A DNA stretch of 64,000 nucleotides, from assembly GCF_000149955.1 (NCBI RefSeq), contig NC_030997.1, positions 1,224,714-1,288,713 on the forward strand. The letters run 5' to 3'. The notes beneath the pieces are model-generated. The model ran no database searches and was not told the DNA's origin. It saw nothing but the letters and a program-made list of their open reading frames with translations. Positions 32,745 to 43,810 of this stretch are shown piece after piece; the first letter of the stretch is position 1, and every line of letters begins with the position of its first letter. The stretch comes from Fusarium oxysporum f. sp. lycopersici 4287. Lineage: Eukaryota; Ascomycota; Sordariomycetes; Hypocreales; Nectriaceae. A program made the translations under genes and the position numbers.

Positions 32745-34071
32745 CAATGCTCCTATGTCTTTTTTATGCTGCCAATATACCCTCTCGCTCCAGACTTCAC
32801 CAGCTGGCTCTCACCCCATCCAGCAAGCGATCTTTGGAAAAATACAAGCCTCATCTCCTAACCTTTGAAGGCCGGTTATGCTGTCGAACATTGATCGAGG
32901 GCTTTCACGCTGCAGAGCCGTCTCCATGTCTCAATCCATACTCACTGCTTTCAAATTGAGAATTCAATCAGCACCCTTGTATACCTCAGGGGTTTCTATA
33001 GAGGCTGATGCTGGCTTGAGATGAGTTCAATTTCTGACGATTGGGCAAGGAATAGCATGTAATCTATGCTAGTGGGATATGATACTGGCTGCTATACAGC
33101 GGAGGATAACGAAGCCATGATGCATGAATCCTAGTTCAAAGTTGGCCCAGTATTGACAAAGCGTTACCTGAAGTACACTTTACTTGGCTTGCAGCATTAG
33201 TAACTTTCCATTGATATGAACAAATGTTATAAAAAGCGCCGCCAGACTTTATTGTCTCCACCATACAAAGGGTATCTCCTAATCTCGACAATAGGTTGAC
33301 GATATGGTAGCCAGATATCTGCATTTGGGGTCTAGCGTCCTAGAGTAGCTGCAGTTATGGTCCTCGATATTAAAGACGGTTTCGAATACGTTGTAGCCTA
33401 GCGATCTGATTGAGCTCTCTGCGGAAGGCGTTCATTGAGTGATTAGGTAGACCGACCTCTCGTTCAGTGACTGCTCTTGTACAGAACGTAATGTACTTTA
33501 TGAAGAGGATGGCAGGGAGATAAATGAAGTTGTTGTTACACCGCTTTGACCTTCAAGTCACGGTAACACAAGACTAAATCGACAACCTAATTGATTGCAA
33601 GCAAACATTTATATGGAGTACGCGAGGTCTTGGCCATTCTGGAGTTGTGCTTCAGCTTGCAACTAGCTGTCGGTCATTTCCTTTTCCATAGTGAAAATAT
33701 CTAGGCATGATCGTGGCAGGAGATTGACTTTAAGGACTGGGCAGATGTTTCTCGGAAGAAGCTGGGCCTGCTATTAGTGTCCTGCATGCTACATGTTCTG
33801 TGGAACCCAGCTGGGCCTGCGTTCAATCAGCATCCTCGGGGAGGCTTCTGTCAGATTCGGTCCAAACAATTTCTGTTCAAGCTTCAATGATGAGTGTTCA
33901 TCATATGACGTACTCAATTATATGGACCTGATTTTCTTGAGGAACTTTGTGTAGTATTGACTTGTCTATCTGAGCGGACATGAGCTAGGTCTTGACTTTG
34001 CTACCGTCCCCTCCTCTACACAACCTCGCACATCCGTGATCTTTTACCTATCGAATTGCAATCGAGATAAA
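32745..34071. other. Gene-poor spacer, no gene seen
   Basis: About 1.3 kb with only short frames. AGCTGGGCCTG occurs twice near 33758 and 33810 without wider repeat structure. Confidence 0.5.
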
Positions 34072-34386
34072 CTAACTCAGAGACCAAGATCCCGTACCAC
34101 TAACTTGAGAAGCAGGGTTGACCGGAATATCAAGAGGTCCCTTGATCGCGGTGCCATCGCTGAACGTGAATGAGACCTCGTTGCCGCTTCCGATTATTCC
34201 GTTGAACTGCTGAAACCCTCCAAGACTCTCAACAGAGTTGTACTCCAGGGTCGCAAAGTTACTTTGGAAGGGCTGAGTTGGCGGATTGACGTTGCCTGAA
34301 AAGACGTACACACCATCATCGATGTTGAATGTAGCGGTGAAGCGACCAGGCTGGGTAGACGTGATAAATCCCTGGGCAGAAGACAT
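34072..34386 (-). CDS. Small cytosolic beta-rich protein, 104 aa
   Basis: Single-exon frame starting MSSAQGFITSTQPGRFTATF and ending GTGSWSLS. Alternating strand-like segments and Gly turns (YVFSGNVNPPTQPF, FNGIIGSGNEVSFTF, GPLDIPVNPASQ) suggest a small beta-sandwich or barrel. No Cys and no signal peptide. I believe similar about 105-aa proteins occur in several Fusarium genomes, but I cannot name a function. Isolated in a gene-poor region; an AG-rich leader precedes the start. Confidence 0.65.
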   Translation of the reverse strand: MSSAQGFITSTQPGRFTATFNIDDGVYVFSGNVNPPTQPFQSNFATLEYNSVESLGGFQQFNGIIGSGNEVSFTFSDGTAIKGPLDIPVNPASQVSGTGSWSLS

Positions 34387-34696
34387 CTGTGAGAGAGTTA
34401 GAATCTTGTAAGTACTAAGTAAGGCATGTAAGGATTCTACCTTGTAGACGTGAATGTAAAAGTTAAATATGGGATGTTTGTAGGATAAGGTTTGTTATGC
34501 TGTTGGATGAAGAAAGAAAAGGGCTCTCGCGTAGGATGACCCCGATATATATACTTCAGATCAAGAAACTTCCCCTCATTGCTCGCGCTGTTCATATTGT
34601 AGAAGGCGGCCCAGATCTGCCGCTTTCACAACGCTCAATAGCTTCCCAGCACGTCAACGTCAAAGCGCTGAGACAGAATACGCATCACAGACTGTC

Positions 34697-34742
34697 CTCT
34701 AGTTTTACATCAGCTTTCAGCTACTGGTTGATCTTTCCCGCG
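34697..34742. repeat. Diverged direct repeat, copy 1
   Basis: CTCTAGT followed by CAGCTTTCAGCTA-CTGGT and GATCTTTCCCGCG. Copy 2 at 35411-35457 has the same order with small indels. Possibly remnants of one element. Confidence 0.45.
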
Positions 34743-35410
34743 TCTAAGCAGATACTTTGAGGCCAGGCAATTGATCTACGCCAAAAACAAGTTTTTATGG
34801 CATTTTGTTGAGGTTGAGAGATCAGGGCTTCGGAAGATGTCCAATTGGCACTTGCAGCCTTTAGCCGTGTCCTGCATGTCCCATATCACTTGGCAGATTA
34901 GCTACGGTATAATCCTCACGGTTGACATCTTTGTGCCAGTAGTAAGAAATTAGTGAATACCAAAACCAAGCCATGGAAAGCTACGGATGATCCATTGACG
35001 AATCGATGTACTTCAAAAATCTTCTCAACCTTGGCTAGTGAGACAACATATGCAATACGTCGTCAGAACCAAAGCGCAGTCGCCATTTCGAACGCAGATT
35101 GCTTTTCTGAGACATCACTAGCCATCAGCTTCCAACTCTCTCTGTGCAGTTTCCAACTTTCAATGAGCCATGAGCGTTGAATACTCGAATACAAATCAAA
35201 GGGAAAAGACCCAAGGAAATTGAAGACAGTTAGAGTACATGTCTTCCAGACATGAAAAGTGGTAGGTTGTGATTACAGTGTTTCCTCTGGCATTATACTA
35301 ATGCGGTACGCGTGTACATGATGTATAGACTGTCCAGCCCTATATATCACCTAGGCCACGTTGTTGGATAACAGAGGTTTCACTAGAGAACGTAAGTGAG
35401 CTGTCACATT

Positions 35411-35457
35411 CTCTAGTGCGAAGCCAGCTTTCAGCTAGCTGGTGATCTTTTCCACGC
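35411..35457. repeat. Diverged direct repeat, copy 2
   Basis: CTCTAGT then CAGCTTTCAGCTAGCTGGT and GATCTTTTCCACGC, matching copy 1 at 34697-34742 with a few changes. Confidence 0.45.
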
Positions 35458-36079
35458 TGAAACAAACCGGCAGATTCGAGCACGTCATAATGGCGAATGG
35501 TTTGTGCTCAATGCAGGGCTGTTTGAATGTGTCTTCAACTGATACGTACAGTAGCTGCAGCATCTAATAGCTCGCTGTACGTAGACGTAAGCGGTGTATG
35601 TATTATGCGTATCCAACTGGGGTCAATAATTGGTCTGTTGCTTTGACTACTGTACAGGAGTGGCTGGATGATGTCGCAAATGCTAATGTTGCCCCTGCAT
35701 GGACACTGGCAGAAGCGGTAAGCAATGGCCTTTGTTTAATGTGAGCTTGCGCTCCATAATTATCCAGGGTTGTATAGCTGCTACATTTGCCACAGCCCTA
35801 GCCAATAGATAAATTGAGTTGGTTTCAGGTTTGCATCCTTGGTGATTTTGCGAGGGCGTCTAACTTACATTGGATGCTGAGCATTTTGTCGAATCTGTGA
35901 GTAGTTGACAAGAAGGTTTGTTGATCTAACATCCGCTAACGTTACAGGCTACTGTAGTGCATCCAGTAGTGGTTGTTGTCCTATCGACCGCCCTATTTCT
36001 TCCAGGTTCTATGCATGCATTACTGGTGCTAGAGCGCTGTAGTGCACGCGCCGGCACAAGTTGCACCTGGAATGCTTTA

Positions 36080-36096
36080 TTTTTTTTTTTTTTTTT
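36080..36096. repeat. Poly-T run (17)
   Basis: Uninterrupted T-run. Could be the poly(A) tail of a minus-strand retroposed sequence or a simple homopolymer; no target-site duplication found. Confidence 0.7.
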
Positions 36097-36395
36097 GGAC
36101 CGCATGGTATTTAGCAGCTGGTCTACTGAATCCGAAGATACTTGTATAGCAAACATTTTTTGTGTTTTCCAATACTTTCTATTCTACTTATAATGTTTAT
36201 GATGGGCAGGTTCAAGCAGTCTTGTCCCGCAATTTATCCAGCCTCACTGCAAATGCACACAGAAAACTTCACCGTTGATCCTCTCTCCACTGAATGGCCA
36301 ATGTCATAATAATATTACGAGTTATAATTGATATACTGAGTTACTAAATTCCTGGCATTACGAAGTGATGCTCTCAGATTGAGAGCCGTCGTAGA

Positions 36396-36836
36396 TTACT
36401 CTGTACCCATTGTCCAACGTCTGTAACCGGACCCCAAGGCAGCCTCAAAAGGCCAGCGTTTAGTGCAATGCAACATAAACTCGCCCTTCAACATATCATG
36501 CGATATCTGTGCAAGTTGCCTTAGCTGGCGCAGAAAGTCATCCTCATCAAATCGACGGCCAGTGAAAAGATCCAGTTCAATCTGAATCTTCTGCCTTATC
36601 AGATGCATCCGTTCCCATTGGATTCTATGGACCAGTTGCTCGTTCTCTGTATTGTCTAGGGGCACTATGTAATCAAAGTTACAACAGGGCCGATTGAACA
36701 GACTTATGTGTAATTCGATACGGCCATTGTGAGTGCTTCTGACATCTATTGTATCGGGCTCCCATTCATATGAAGACTGAGAGGATGTAGAGCGGTCAGG
36801 GCTTCGCTCAGCGGGCTCGTACGGATAATACTCCAT
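36396..36836 (-). CDS. Uncharacterised protein, 146 aa
   Basis: Single exon starting MEYYPYEPAERSPDRST and ending RRWTMGTE. The first 30 residues are Ser/Pro-rich; the middle is strand-like (RIELHISLFNRP, FDYIVPLD) and the C-terminal half is helical and charged (QWERMHLIRQKIQIELD, DDFLRQLRQLAQISHDML). No signal peptide or known motif. Composition supports coding; function unknown. Confidence 0.6.
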   Translation of the reverse strand: MEYYPYEPAERSPDRSTSSQSSYEWEPDTIDVRSTHNGRIELHISLFNRPCCNFDYIVPLDNTENEQLVHRIQWERMHLIRQKIQIELDLFTGRRFDEDDFLRQLRQLAQISHDMLKGEFMLHCTKRWPFEAALGSGYRRWTMGTE

Positions 36837-37413
36837 TATTTAGGTGTTTTTATGACGGAGACTTATGTGGAATGCAGGGAGTTGAGTCGAGCTGTTTAGC
36901 CAGTGGAATGTAGTCGGTGCGAAATATTTACTGGGAGAACATGCTCGCCTCGGTTCGACTTTTATAGGTTGGTCCACTGCCGTGATGCTTGGTTGACTTG
37001 CTTCCTGATGCGCTTTTGCATCAGCTTTCAATCAATGCCGTATGCTGGTTCTGTCAGTCAGAGTGAGCGATGCGTCGCGGAGGTGTTGAGTCAGTCATTC
37101 ACAGTTGGCCCTTCAAGGTTAAATACAGGGTTCAAGCTCAGACGCACTCTGTGAGCTTCATAACTGCCGGTGAGGTGGCAGCTGCCCATCAGAATAAGGG
37201 GTTTCTCTAGGTATCCACCAATCAAGGTCAAATCGATGATGGTTCAAGTTCACGGTGCGCCATAAGATAGATGTGATCAGATAACATGTGCTTTTTCATG
37301 ACTTCATTGCGACAAACTGACAAAGAATTATCGATGCGGTATGAGTAATCTTAAGAAAATGACAGATCCTCCTATCAGAATATGCCAGTTCTAGGTGAAT
37401 CTCCAGGCCAGAC
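36837..37413. other. Intergenic, no gene seen
   Basis: About 580 nt between the promoter of the 146-aa gene and the 3' end of the MFS gene. No supported frame. Confidence 0.5.
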
Positions 37414-38991
37414 TTAGTAAGCGTATCGTGTAGCACCTGTGTTTCCTTCCCGATCGAGCTTCTTGTTAGTCTTAACAAGCCAGATCTTCATAGCCCAAAC
37501 GCCCGCAATACACATAGTTGCAAATCCAGCATTGCTTGCCATTCCGATCAGATATCGCGGGCCGTCTGACTTGGGGTACAGATACGCAGTGTAGATGTAC
37601 GAGGCGTTGGCGATGACGTTGACGATAGACAAGCTGACCGACTTCTTCTCAGCTGTCGAGCCAAGCGTTGCGGAAACCCAGCCAAGAATCATCGAGTTGA
37701 CTGCATATGCACCGCTGGCAAACAAGAAACAAGCGATGTATCGGGCAGGTGTATTCAGCGTCACACAGGAGATGATGTATCCGACGAGTGCCATGCTCAT
37801 ACAGGCAGTAATGTGCCAAGTTCGCTCGTTGAACCGGCCCGAAGACCATCCTGCAAGGTACCCAAAGAAACCAGAGACGAGGTAGGGCGGGCAAGTCAGA
37901 ACCAGAGTGATGGTGCTATTGAAGCCAAGAGAGCCTACAACGGTAGGGAAGAAGTTGTTGAAGGAACAAGCAGAAAGATGCATGTTCTGGATGAAGCAGA
38001 AGAGCCACAGACGAGGATCACGGATAGCTTGGAAAAATCCAGCTCGAGCTCCCTTGCTCTCCTCCAGACCAACAGTATCGCGCAGCATTCGATCATGCGC
38101 AAGTTGTCGCTCCTCTTCGGTCAACCACCGAGTCGTTAAGGGACTGTCAGCCAGAGTGAAGATTCCGATGATGCCGACTGCAAAGGTCAAGACACCTTCG
38201 ATGATGAAAAGCCATTGCCATCCTTTGAGTCCGTGATGCCCATCGATCGTGCCAAATGTCGCCGCGGCGATCAAACCGGAAAAGGACGTCGCGAAGATGT
38301 TGCCTGAGTATAAGATCGACAGTCGCGTAGCAATCTCTTTTCGTGTGTAGAAGATTGCCAGAAGGTAAAGGGCTCCGGGATAAAAGGGGGCTTCGGCGAC
38401 ACCAAGGAAGAATCGAACGACGACGAGACCTTTGTAGTCTTTGACGAGGGCGGTGCAGGCAGACACGATGGCCCAGCCCATCATGCAGATTGACATGTAC
38501 AGCGAGGGACGGACGCGTTTCGAGGAGATGAGCATGTTGGATGGGATCTGCATGAGCAAGTAGCTTGTCAAAGGTTAGCATGGGCACAATGACAGGAGAA
38601 GGCATTCATTCATCATACCCGACGAAAAGGATCGAGATACACGTGTTGTACTGTGTTCCCTTGAGGCCAAGGTGATCTTCGAGACCGTTCAAGCGCGCCT
38701 GGGCAATAGCATTTCGATCAAGCTATGAAGGGTCAGCGTTGTCTCCCCCACAGCCAGGACCAAACTCACGTAGTTGAGGAAGTACATCGCCCAGAGAGTA
38801 GGCATGATGCGAAAGTCCAGCTTGCGAACAAGGCGAATCTCAGCCGGATCCGTCTTCTTCACCGCACCAGAGTAATCCGCCTCTGGGTCAACAAGGACAC
38901 CAGGCTTCTCAGCTGCATCAGCAACAGACATTTCGACAAAGTTGTCTTCAGGCTTTTGCTCGATGCTTCCACGCTTGGAATTGGCAGTCAT
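37414..38991 (-). CDS. MFS permease, ACS family (Dal5/Tna1-like)
   Basis: Twelve-helix plasma-membrane permease of about 491 aa, importing a small organic anion such as nicotinate, allantoate or a related acid. Exons 38770-38991, 38619-38722 and 37414-38563 with GT-AG introns in phases 0 and 2. The N-terminus is hydrophilic with the family's KLDFRIMPTLWAMYFLNYLDR helix-1 start split by intron 1 (within FLNY|LDRN). Further signatures are YLLMQIPSNMLI (helix 2), RFFLGVAEAPFYPGALY (helix 4), FYTRKEIATRLS and GWQWLFIIEG (helix 6). The central loop ends DPRLWLFCFIQ. Intact, no anomalies. Three CreA-like sites lie in its promoter, which hints at carbon catabolite control. Confidence 0.94.
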
Positions 38992-40535
38992 GATGAATTC
39001 TCAAATGGTTGTAGAGGTGAGTTGATTCTGAGGAAGCCAAGATTGGAGCGAGTGGTCTGGCATGTTATATATCTTGAGTCTCGTAGCTAGCGGGAGAACT
39101 TCTCCATGGGTGATTTTCCTGGGGCCCCGGATTCCCCCAGATCAACCTTTGCTAGATCCAGTCCAGACCTCGACGCCTCATACTCTCGTGGTCTAGTGGC
39201 GGAGAAAGAAAAGGCCGTTTGAGTGCGGGGGAGCAACATGGCTGTTGAAGGTGAATGTTGATGATGGGGTTGAGACGCTTGTATTTACTTGATTCAGTTA
39301 AAAGGCTTTGGAGAACGTCCGTTGGGGTCTTCGGAGTGAAGAGAGACCCTCCATATTAGATGCTTTCGCCAAGCTCATGATATGATATTGGCTTGCAATT
39401 GAGTGCCACGAAGCTTCATCATGCCTCCTGCAATTTACCTTCATTACAGTATAAATCGCTATCATCTGAGCCTATGCACCATTGTCTCGGCTTGCACGTG
39501 ACCAGCAGCCTGTATCCTTTGAGTGCTCTTCTTCAAGGCTACCTGCTGATATTCCTATTTGTACTCGAATATTGTTATGATGCGGCTGATGATGCTGGGA
39601 TGCTGGTCACGATTATCAATCCATATTTGTTGACGGCGTTGGAGGGTCTGGAATTGACCAATAATTGCTGTGGAGTGACCTGATCTCACGGAAGAAGAAA
39701 TGTCCACGGAGACTTCATTGTCCGCCCTACGAAATGACACTCTCATGATATGGTTGCCCGCAGAACTGACTGACTTTCGCTAGAGAAATAGGGGTACGAC
39801 TTAAAGCTATTGCGGTTTTAGTCAGCCGGTTTGTTTTACTCGAGTGCTGAACATTGGTTGCAGTTTGTCCTGCGATCAATTACTACAACTCATTTATGTG
39901 TCTTTGAAACTCGACGTAAAGGCATTGGTCTGAGTCACAGAAAACACTACCTATCTGTTGATTCAAGTTTAGTGTGTACGGCTCTAGCCCTTCTCTACAC
40001 ACTTCTTATTGCCCCTCTTCAATTCATCGCATCTCTTCATAACTATCCTTAGTCTTGGTGTTTCTATAGAAGCTCAAATGTCTGAGTGATTACCCTACGG
40101 TCATTGAAAACGGTCTGTGCGACGACTTGCGCCTGACCTACTTTGGAGTACTTTGTGCCGCACCTCCTCTGCCCAGTAAACCCAAGTCACTTTGTTAGAA
40201 GGCTAACACCAAGGACTCTCACTGAGTTTGGAGTAACCGTTGGTCTAACTCAGCCAACTTCAACCAGATTCATTTTCCGAGCTGCCGAGGCCTGTAGCAT
40301 TAAACAGCAGAGATCGTTCGCTACCTATTAAATCCAAAAGCGATTCACTCGATTGAATCATTCTAGTAGTACTGGGTTATCATTCTCCAATTATCTGCTG
40401 AAATTTATATTTGAATTGGACATGCAGTATTCTGTGCCAAACTTCAAGCCTCATATCCAAGGCAGGAGTTTCTCCACGTCAAGACGAATACTTTCCTACG
40501 CAAATCACCCATCTTACAGGATAGACTTCATCAAC
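38992..40535. other. Promoter and spacer, no gene seen
   Basis: About 1.5 kb between the MFS start and the RNase H relic. The first 200 nt hold a TATA-like ATATAT near 39066 and G/C-rich sites at 39119-39140. Short frames elsewhere are not supported. Confidence 0.5.
39119..39140. promoter_or_regulatory. CreA-like site cluster upstream of MFS gene
   Basis: CTGGGG directly followed by CCCCGG (39119-39130), then CCCCAG (39135-39140): three matches to the CreA consensus SYGGRG on both strands, 130-150 nt upstream of the ATG at 38991. Binding is inferred. Confidence 0.4.
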
Positions 40536-41414
40536 ATGAGTTGGGTCCCCGATATACCAATTGAATTACCTGATGGCCGTTTGGTCTGTGGTACTCATGG
40601 CTTGCGGACGCTGCTATGTTGACTACAGTTTCACGGATGACGTCGTTGATGAAGACTCAATCGAAGGGCATGTGAGACGTCCAGACGAATATGAAGGACG
40701 ATCTCGATCACGCTGGCTCTTTGGATATCGAGAGACTGGATCCTATTCGCCACACGGAAGTGTCTCGAGGCAGCGGATTAGTCCTGCCAACAGTCTTTAA
40801 ACCGCCCCCTTCGGCAACTCCCCAAAGTCTGTTCCCTGCGAGCATTGGACGCAATGCTCACCCACATGTGACACGATTTATTCGAGTGGACGATCCAAAG
40901 TCTTTTCTTATCTGCACCGACGGTGCATGCCTCGGCAACGGGCAAGTTGAGCCTAAAGCAGGATGGACTTCTGTCTTCGGGCCTCTAGAACAAAACACCA
41001 ATGCGAGTGTAAACGAACGTCTGGAACACCAGGGTCCATTGGGCGACTTCGGCAACCCGACCAACAACCGAGCAGAGCTTCGAGCTATCATCGGCGCTCT
41101 TCGTTACAGGAACTGGGCAAGCGAAGGGTTCACCACTCTTGTCCTGGCGACTGATTCAGAATATGTCGTCAAAGGTGCAACAGAGTGAATTAGAGCATGG
41201 CTGCGGAAGGGCTGGAGGAAAAGCGATGGAGCGGTCGTGGGATATGTGACAGGTCTTTCTTGGGGAGGTAGAGCGTTGGGATGAGTATGGTGTCAAGATT
41301 TAGCTTTGGGAGATTCCACGGGAGTGGAATACTGAAGCGGATCGATTGGCGAAAGAGAGTGCACAGCTTGATGAGGAGCTTATCTTTAAAGAAAGGATGG
41401 GTATTTCCCCATAG
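40536..41414 (+). pseudogene. RNase H-like gene, several frameshifts and stops
   Basis: Related to fungal RNase H-like proteins. Start MSWVPDIPIELPDGRLVCGTHG at 40536; a shift follows, after which YVDYSFTDDVVDEDS continues in a second frame, then a third carries LVLPTVFKPPPS, CTDGACLGNGQ (first catalytic Asp), NPTNNRAELRAIIGALR (Glu) and ATDSEYVVKGATE (Asp). TGA at 41186-41188 replaces the expected Trp codon. Then RAWLRKGWRKSDGA, a shift, LGEVERWDEYGVKI, TAG at 41301-41303 where Gln is expected, and LWEIPREWNTEADRLAKESA to about 41414. Motif order is complete, but at least three frame changes and two stops make it non-functional. Typically such genes are single-copy relatives of RNase HI; whether domesticated from a retroelement is not decided here. 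Confidence 0.8.
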
Positions 41415-42039
41415 CTAGAAAGGTACGAGCGAATGAGCGAGCGGTGAAAAGCCGAACATGGTAATATTATCTGCCGAAGCAAATGCGGTCCTGATTACAA
41501 GGAAATGTTTCTCATCGGCTTCTAGCTAGTCTGTCTGGAAGGATTGTGGACCCTACGTTTCAAGTGTAAGCCGAATATGCAATAAGCTTCAGCTATCAAT
41601 ATTAAGTCACGGTATCTAATTAAGCTTACATAACGATATTTCTCTGCTGAAAAGCAAGTCTACTCAGCTTGACTCGCGTTATTGAATTTGAGGTCCGTGA
41701 TTATACATTAGCGTCATGCCCACTCGCCATGTAAGCTATGTGAATGGTGGCAAGCCACAGGGGGAAGATAATGCGGAATTGCTTGCACCAAAATCACTGG
41801 CCTGTCAAATTCAATTCCGCAACTGTACTTCCCACTCCAGTCAAGCATCCCTATAAGTGTTAACACAGATGCATTTGGTGGAAATGAGATTTCTCTTTGG
41901 GTAATATAATCAGACCATAAATGCAGGTTGGCGATCCTTTGCTGTACATTCAGGTTCATCTTCTCTTGACCTTCACCTTCGCTCATTTCTTGTCTCCTTC
42001 AGTCTCTCATTTAGTCGCTTAAATTCACTGGTCTTCACC
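41415..42039. other. Intergenic, no gene supported
   Basis: About 625 nt. A 90-codon minus frame (41714-41986) overlaps the promoter of the next gene and is rejected. Confidence 0.45.
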
Positions 42040-42600
42040 ATGGTCGCCACTCGTTTCTTGATACTCTCTATGGCCACTGCCGTTGCTGTAGCTGGGCCTT
42101 GCAAACCCCAAAGTTCTTCAGTCGTTTTCTCTGAAACAACTCTTTCCACCTCGCTCCTTGAGACTACTTCCACCGCAGTACCCAGCGAGACCTCGACGTC
42201 CGAGCCAACAAGCACTACTATCATTGAATCATCGGTAACCTCTGCCGCCGAAACTATAACAACCACTGCCGTGACAACCTTCAGCTCGGCAGAGACCACC
42301 ACTGAGGCAGCCTCCACGACCTCAGAGGCTGCGGCACCTCCGCAGGATATTACTTGCCTTGCATCAGACGGCCAGTGCTTTGGTGCCCTCAAGATCGAAT
42401 GCGGTTACATCATCACAGGAGGCTTCGGTGCGCCTTTCCTGTCGACTCTGAACGAATGTGCTGGTGCGTGTAATGGCGACTCGGGTTGCGCTGGCTTTTC
42501 TCATAATGGTGTCAATTGCTACTTGGTCTCAACCTATGACTATGCTACTGCGCCGGCGATTGGCTGGGTGGCTGGTAAGAAGGGAGCTTGTGCTCAGTAG
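42040..42600 (+). CDS. Secreted Ser/Thr-rich protein with C-terminal Cys-rich (apple-like) domain
   Basis: 186 aa, single exon. Signal peptide MVATRFLILSMATAVAVAG. Residues about 25-105 are Ser/Thr/Glu repeats (TSTSEPTSTTIIES, then TTTAVTTFSSAETTT) suited to O-glycosylation and wall attachment. The C-terminal about 75 residues contain eight Cys (TCLASDGQCF, IECGYIITGG, NECAGACNGDSGCAGF, NCYLVS, GACAQ) in the pattern of fungal PAN/apple-like carbohydrate- or protein-binding domains. Likely a wall or secreted lectin-like protein. No GPI signal visible. Intact. Confidence 0.85.
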   Translation: MVATRFLILSMATAVAVAGPCKPQSSSVVFSETTLSTSLLETTSTAVPSETSTSEPTSTTIIESSVTSAAETITTTAVTTFSSAETTTEAASTTSEAAAPPQDITCLASDGQCFGALKIECGYIITGGFGAPFLSTLNECAGACNGDSGCAGFSHNGVNCYLVSTYDYATAPAIGWVAGKKGACAQ

Positions 42601-43810
42601 ATGGAACGGTCTGCTCGATGTGTCTTGCCGTCATGGGATCGCATTTACCAAGGTGCCGTCAACGGAATTGAATGATGGGTCCTTATTAGTACCTTTCATG
42701 TATATAATCTTGCAAACCCCTCTGTAAACCTAATCACTACACTATTATGGCCAATTCTTAAACCATGTCTCTTCAGTTGACCTTGATCATAAGGTTGGGT
42801 CAGTTCGCTCCGAATCATATAACAACATTCGCAGCAAGAGTAGGGATGACCTTGGCTTAATTGTGGTCCCATTAAAGACGACTATATGAGATACGTATAG
42901 ATTCTGGTAAGGATCATATCTGAAGGATTCAGAAGAACTGCCAGCAGAGGAAGTCAATGCCTCCTTTTAGAGATCAAGCAATATCATCTGAACAGTTATA
43001 GCTATAGCTTTGCATTCATCTCCTGGTAGCTCTTTACTTTTGAGTGAGTCCGTGAGCTGTGATTTTGAAGCAGAACAAGCTTATCTGAGAGATCCTTGCC
43101 GTCATTCATGAAACGCAACAGCAGGATACGGGCAATCTTTTGCTCAGATTTCGACTCTGGAGATATTTTGCTACATATATTGACCAGAAGCCTGCTTTCG
43201 AGGTTGAGTCGTGATAAATTGCTGTCCATTTTGAGTTAGCATATCTTTGTTGGTGTTTACTACTTGTTGGCAAGGCTTTGGTAGTAAAATATTTAGGCCA
43301 TGTGTAGCTTTTTTCCATTGTTTCATGATTCAATTAATAGTGTATGGTACGTTCTATTTTTACCTCCAAGTATGTGCAAGTATCGCGCACCTCGATATTG
43401 CCCCATTGCGACCCGACTGTCTCTGGAAGAAGATGCCCTGTAGAAAGGCCAATTACGTGACTTGTAGAACCGATGTTTCAATTTCTGGGGGCTTGGGGTG
43501 AATGAGGCGTCTTTGAGCATTCTTGGTTGGCTCTGGTTTGTGAGGCAACTGGTTCGCTGATTGCCTCACTTCGCACCCCAAAACCAACCCCGCTGCACCC
43601 CGAAATGCACCCCAAAACTATGACCTAATACCGCCAAATCACTCTGAGTCAATAACGTACGCAGGGCATCACTCTACACCTGTATATGTGCAGTTGTACA
43701 CTTACCAACGAATTCTTTGCTCGTTTTACCTGTTGAAAGGCTTTCTATTCTCATCTATACTCTATTTCCACCTTATTGCAGGCCATCTCGATAGTGAGCA
43801 CCTACCCACG
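42601..43810. other. Intergenic, no gene seen
   Basis: About 1.2 kb between plus-strand genes. Its right end carries the C-rich triple motif listed separately. No supported frame. Confidence 0.5.
43573..43617 (+). promoter_or_regulatory. Triple GCACCCCRAAA motif
   Basis: GCACCCC-AAAA at 43573, GCACCCC-GAAA at 43595 and GCACCCC-AAAA at 43607, 195-240 nt upstream of the ATG at 43811; a GCGGGG complement lies between them. Repetition suggests a regulator-binding array; the factor is unknown. Confidence 0.4.

Larger units (their letters stand above)
34387..36395. other. Gene-poor spacer with diverged repeats
   Basis: About 2 kb without a supported gene. It contains a diverged pair of repeats (34697-34742 and 35411-35457) and a 17-T run at 36080-36096. 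Confidence 0.5.

Noticed and set aside
41714..41986. 90-codon minus-strand frame
   Set aside because: Overlaps the promoter and leader of the secreted-protein gene; no family resemblance.
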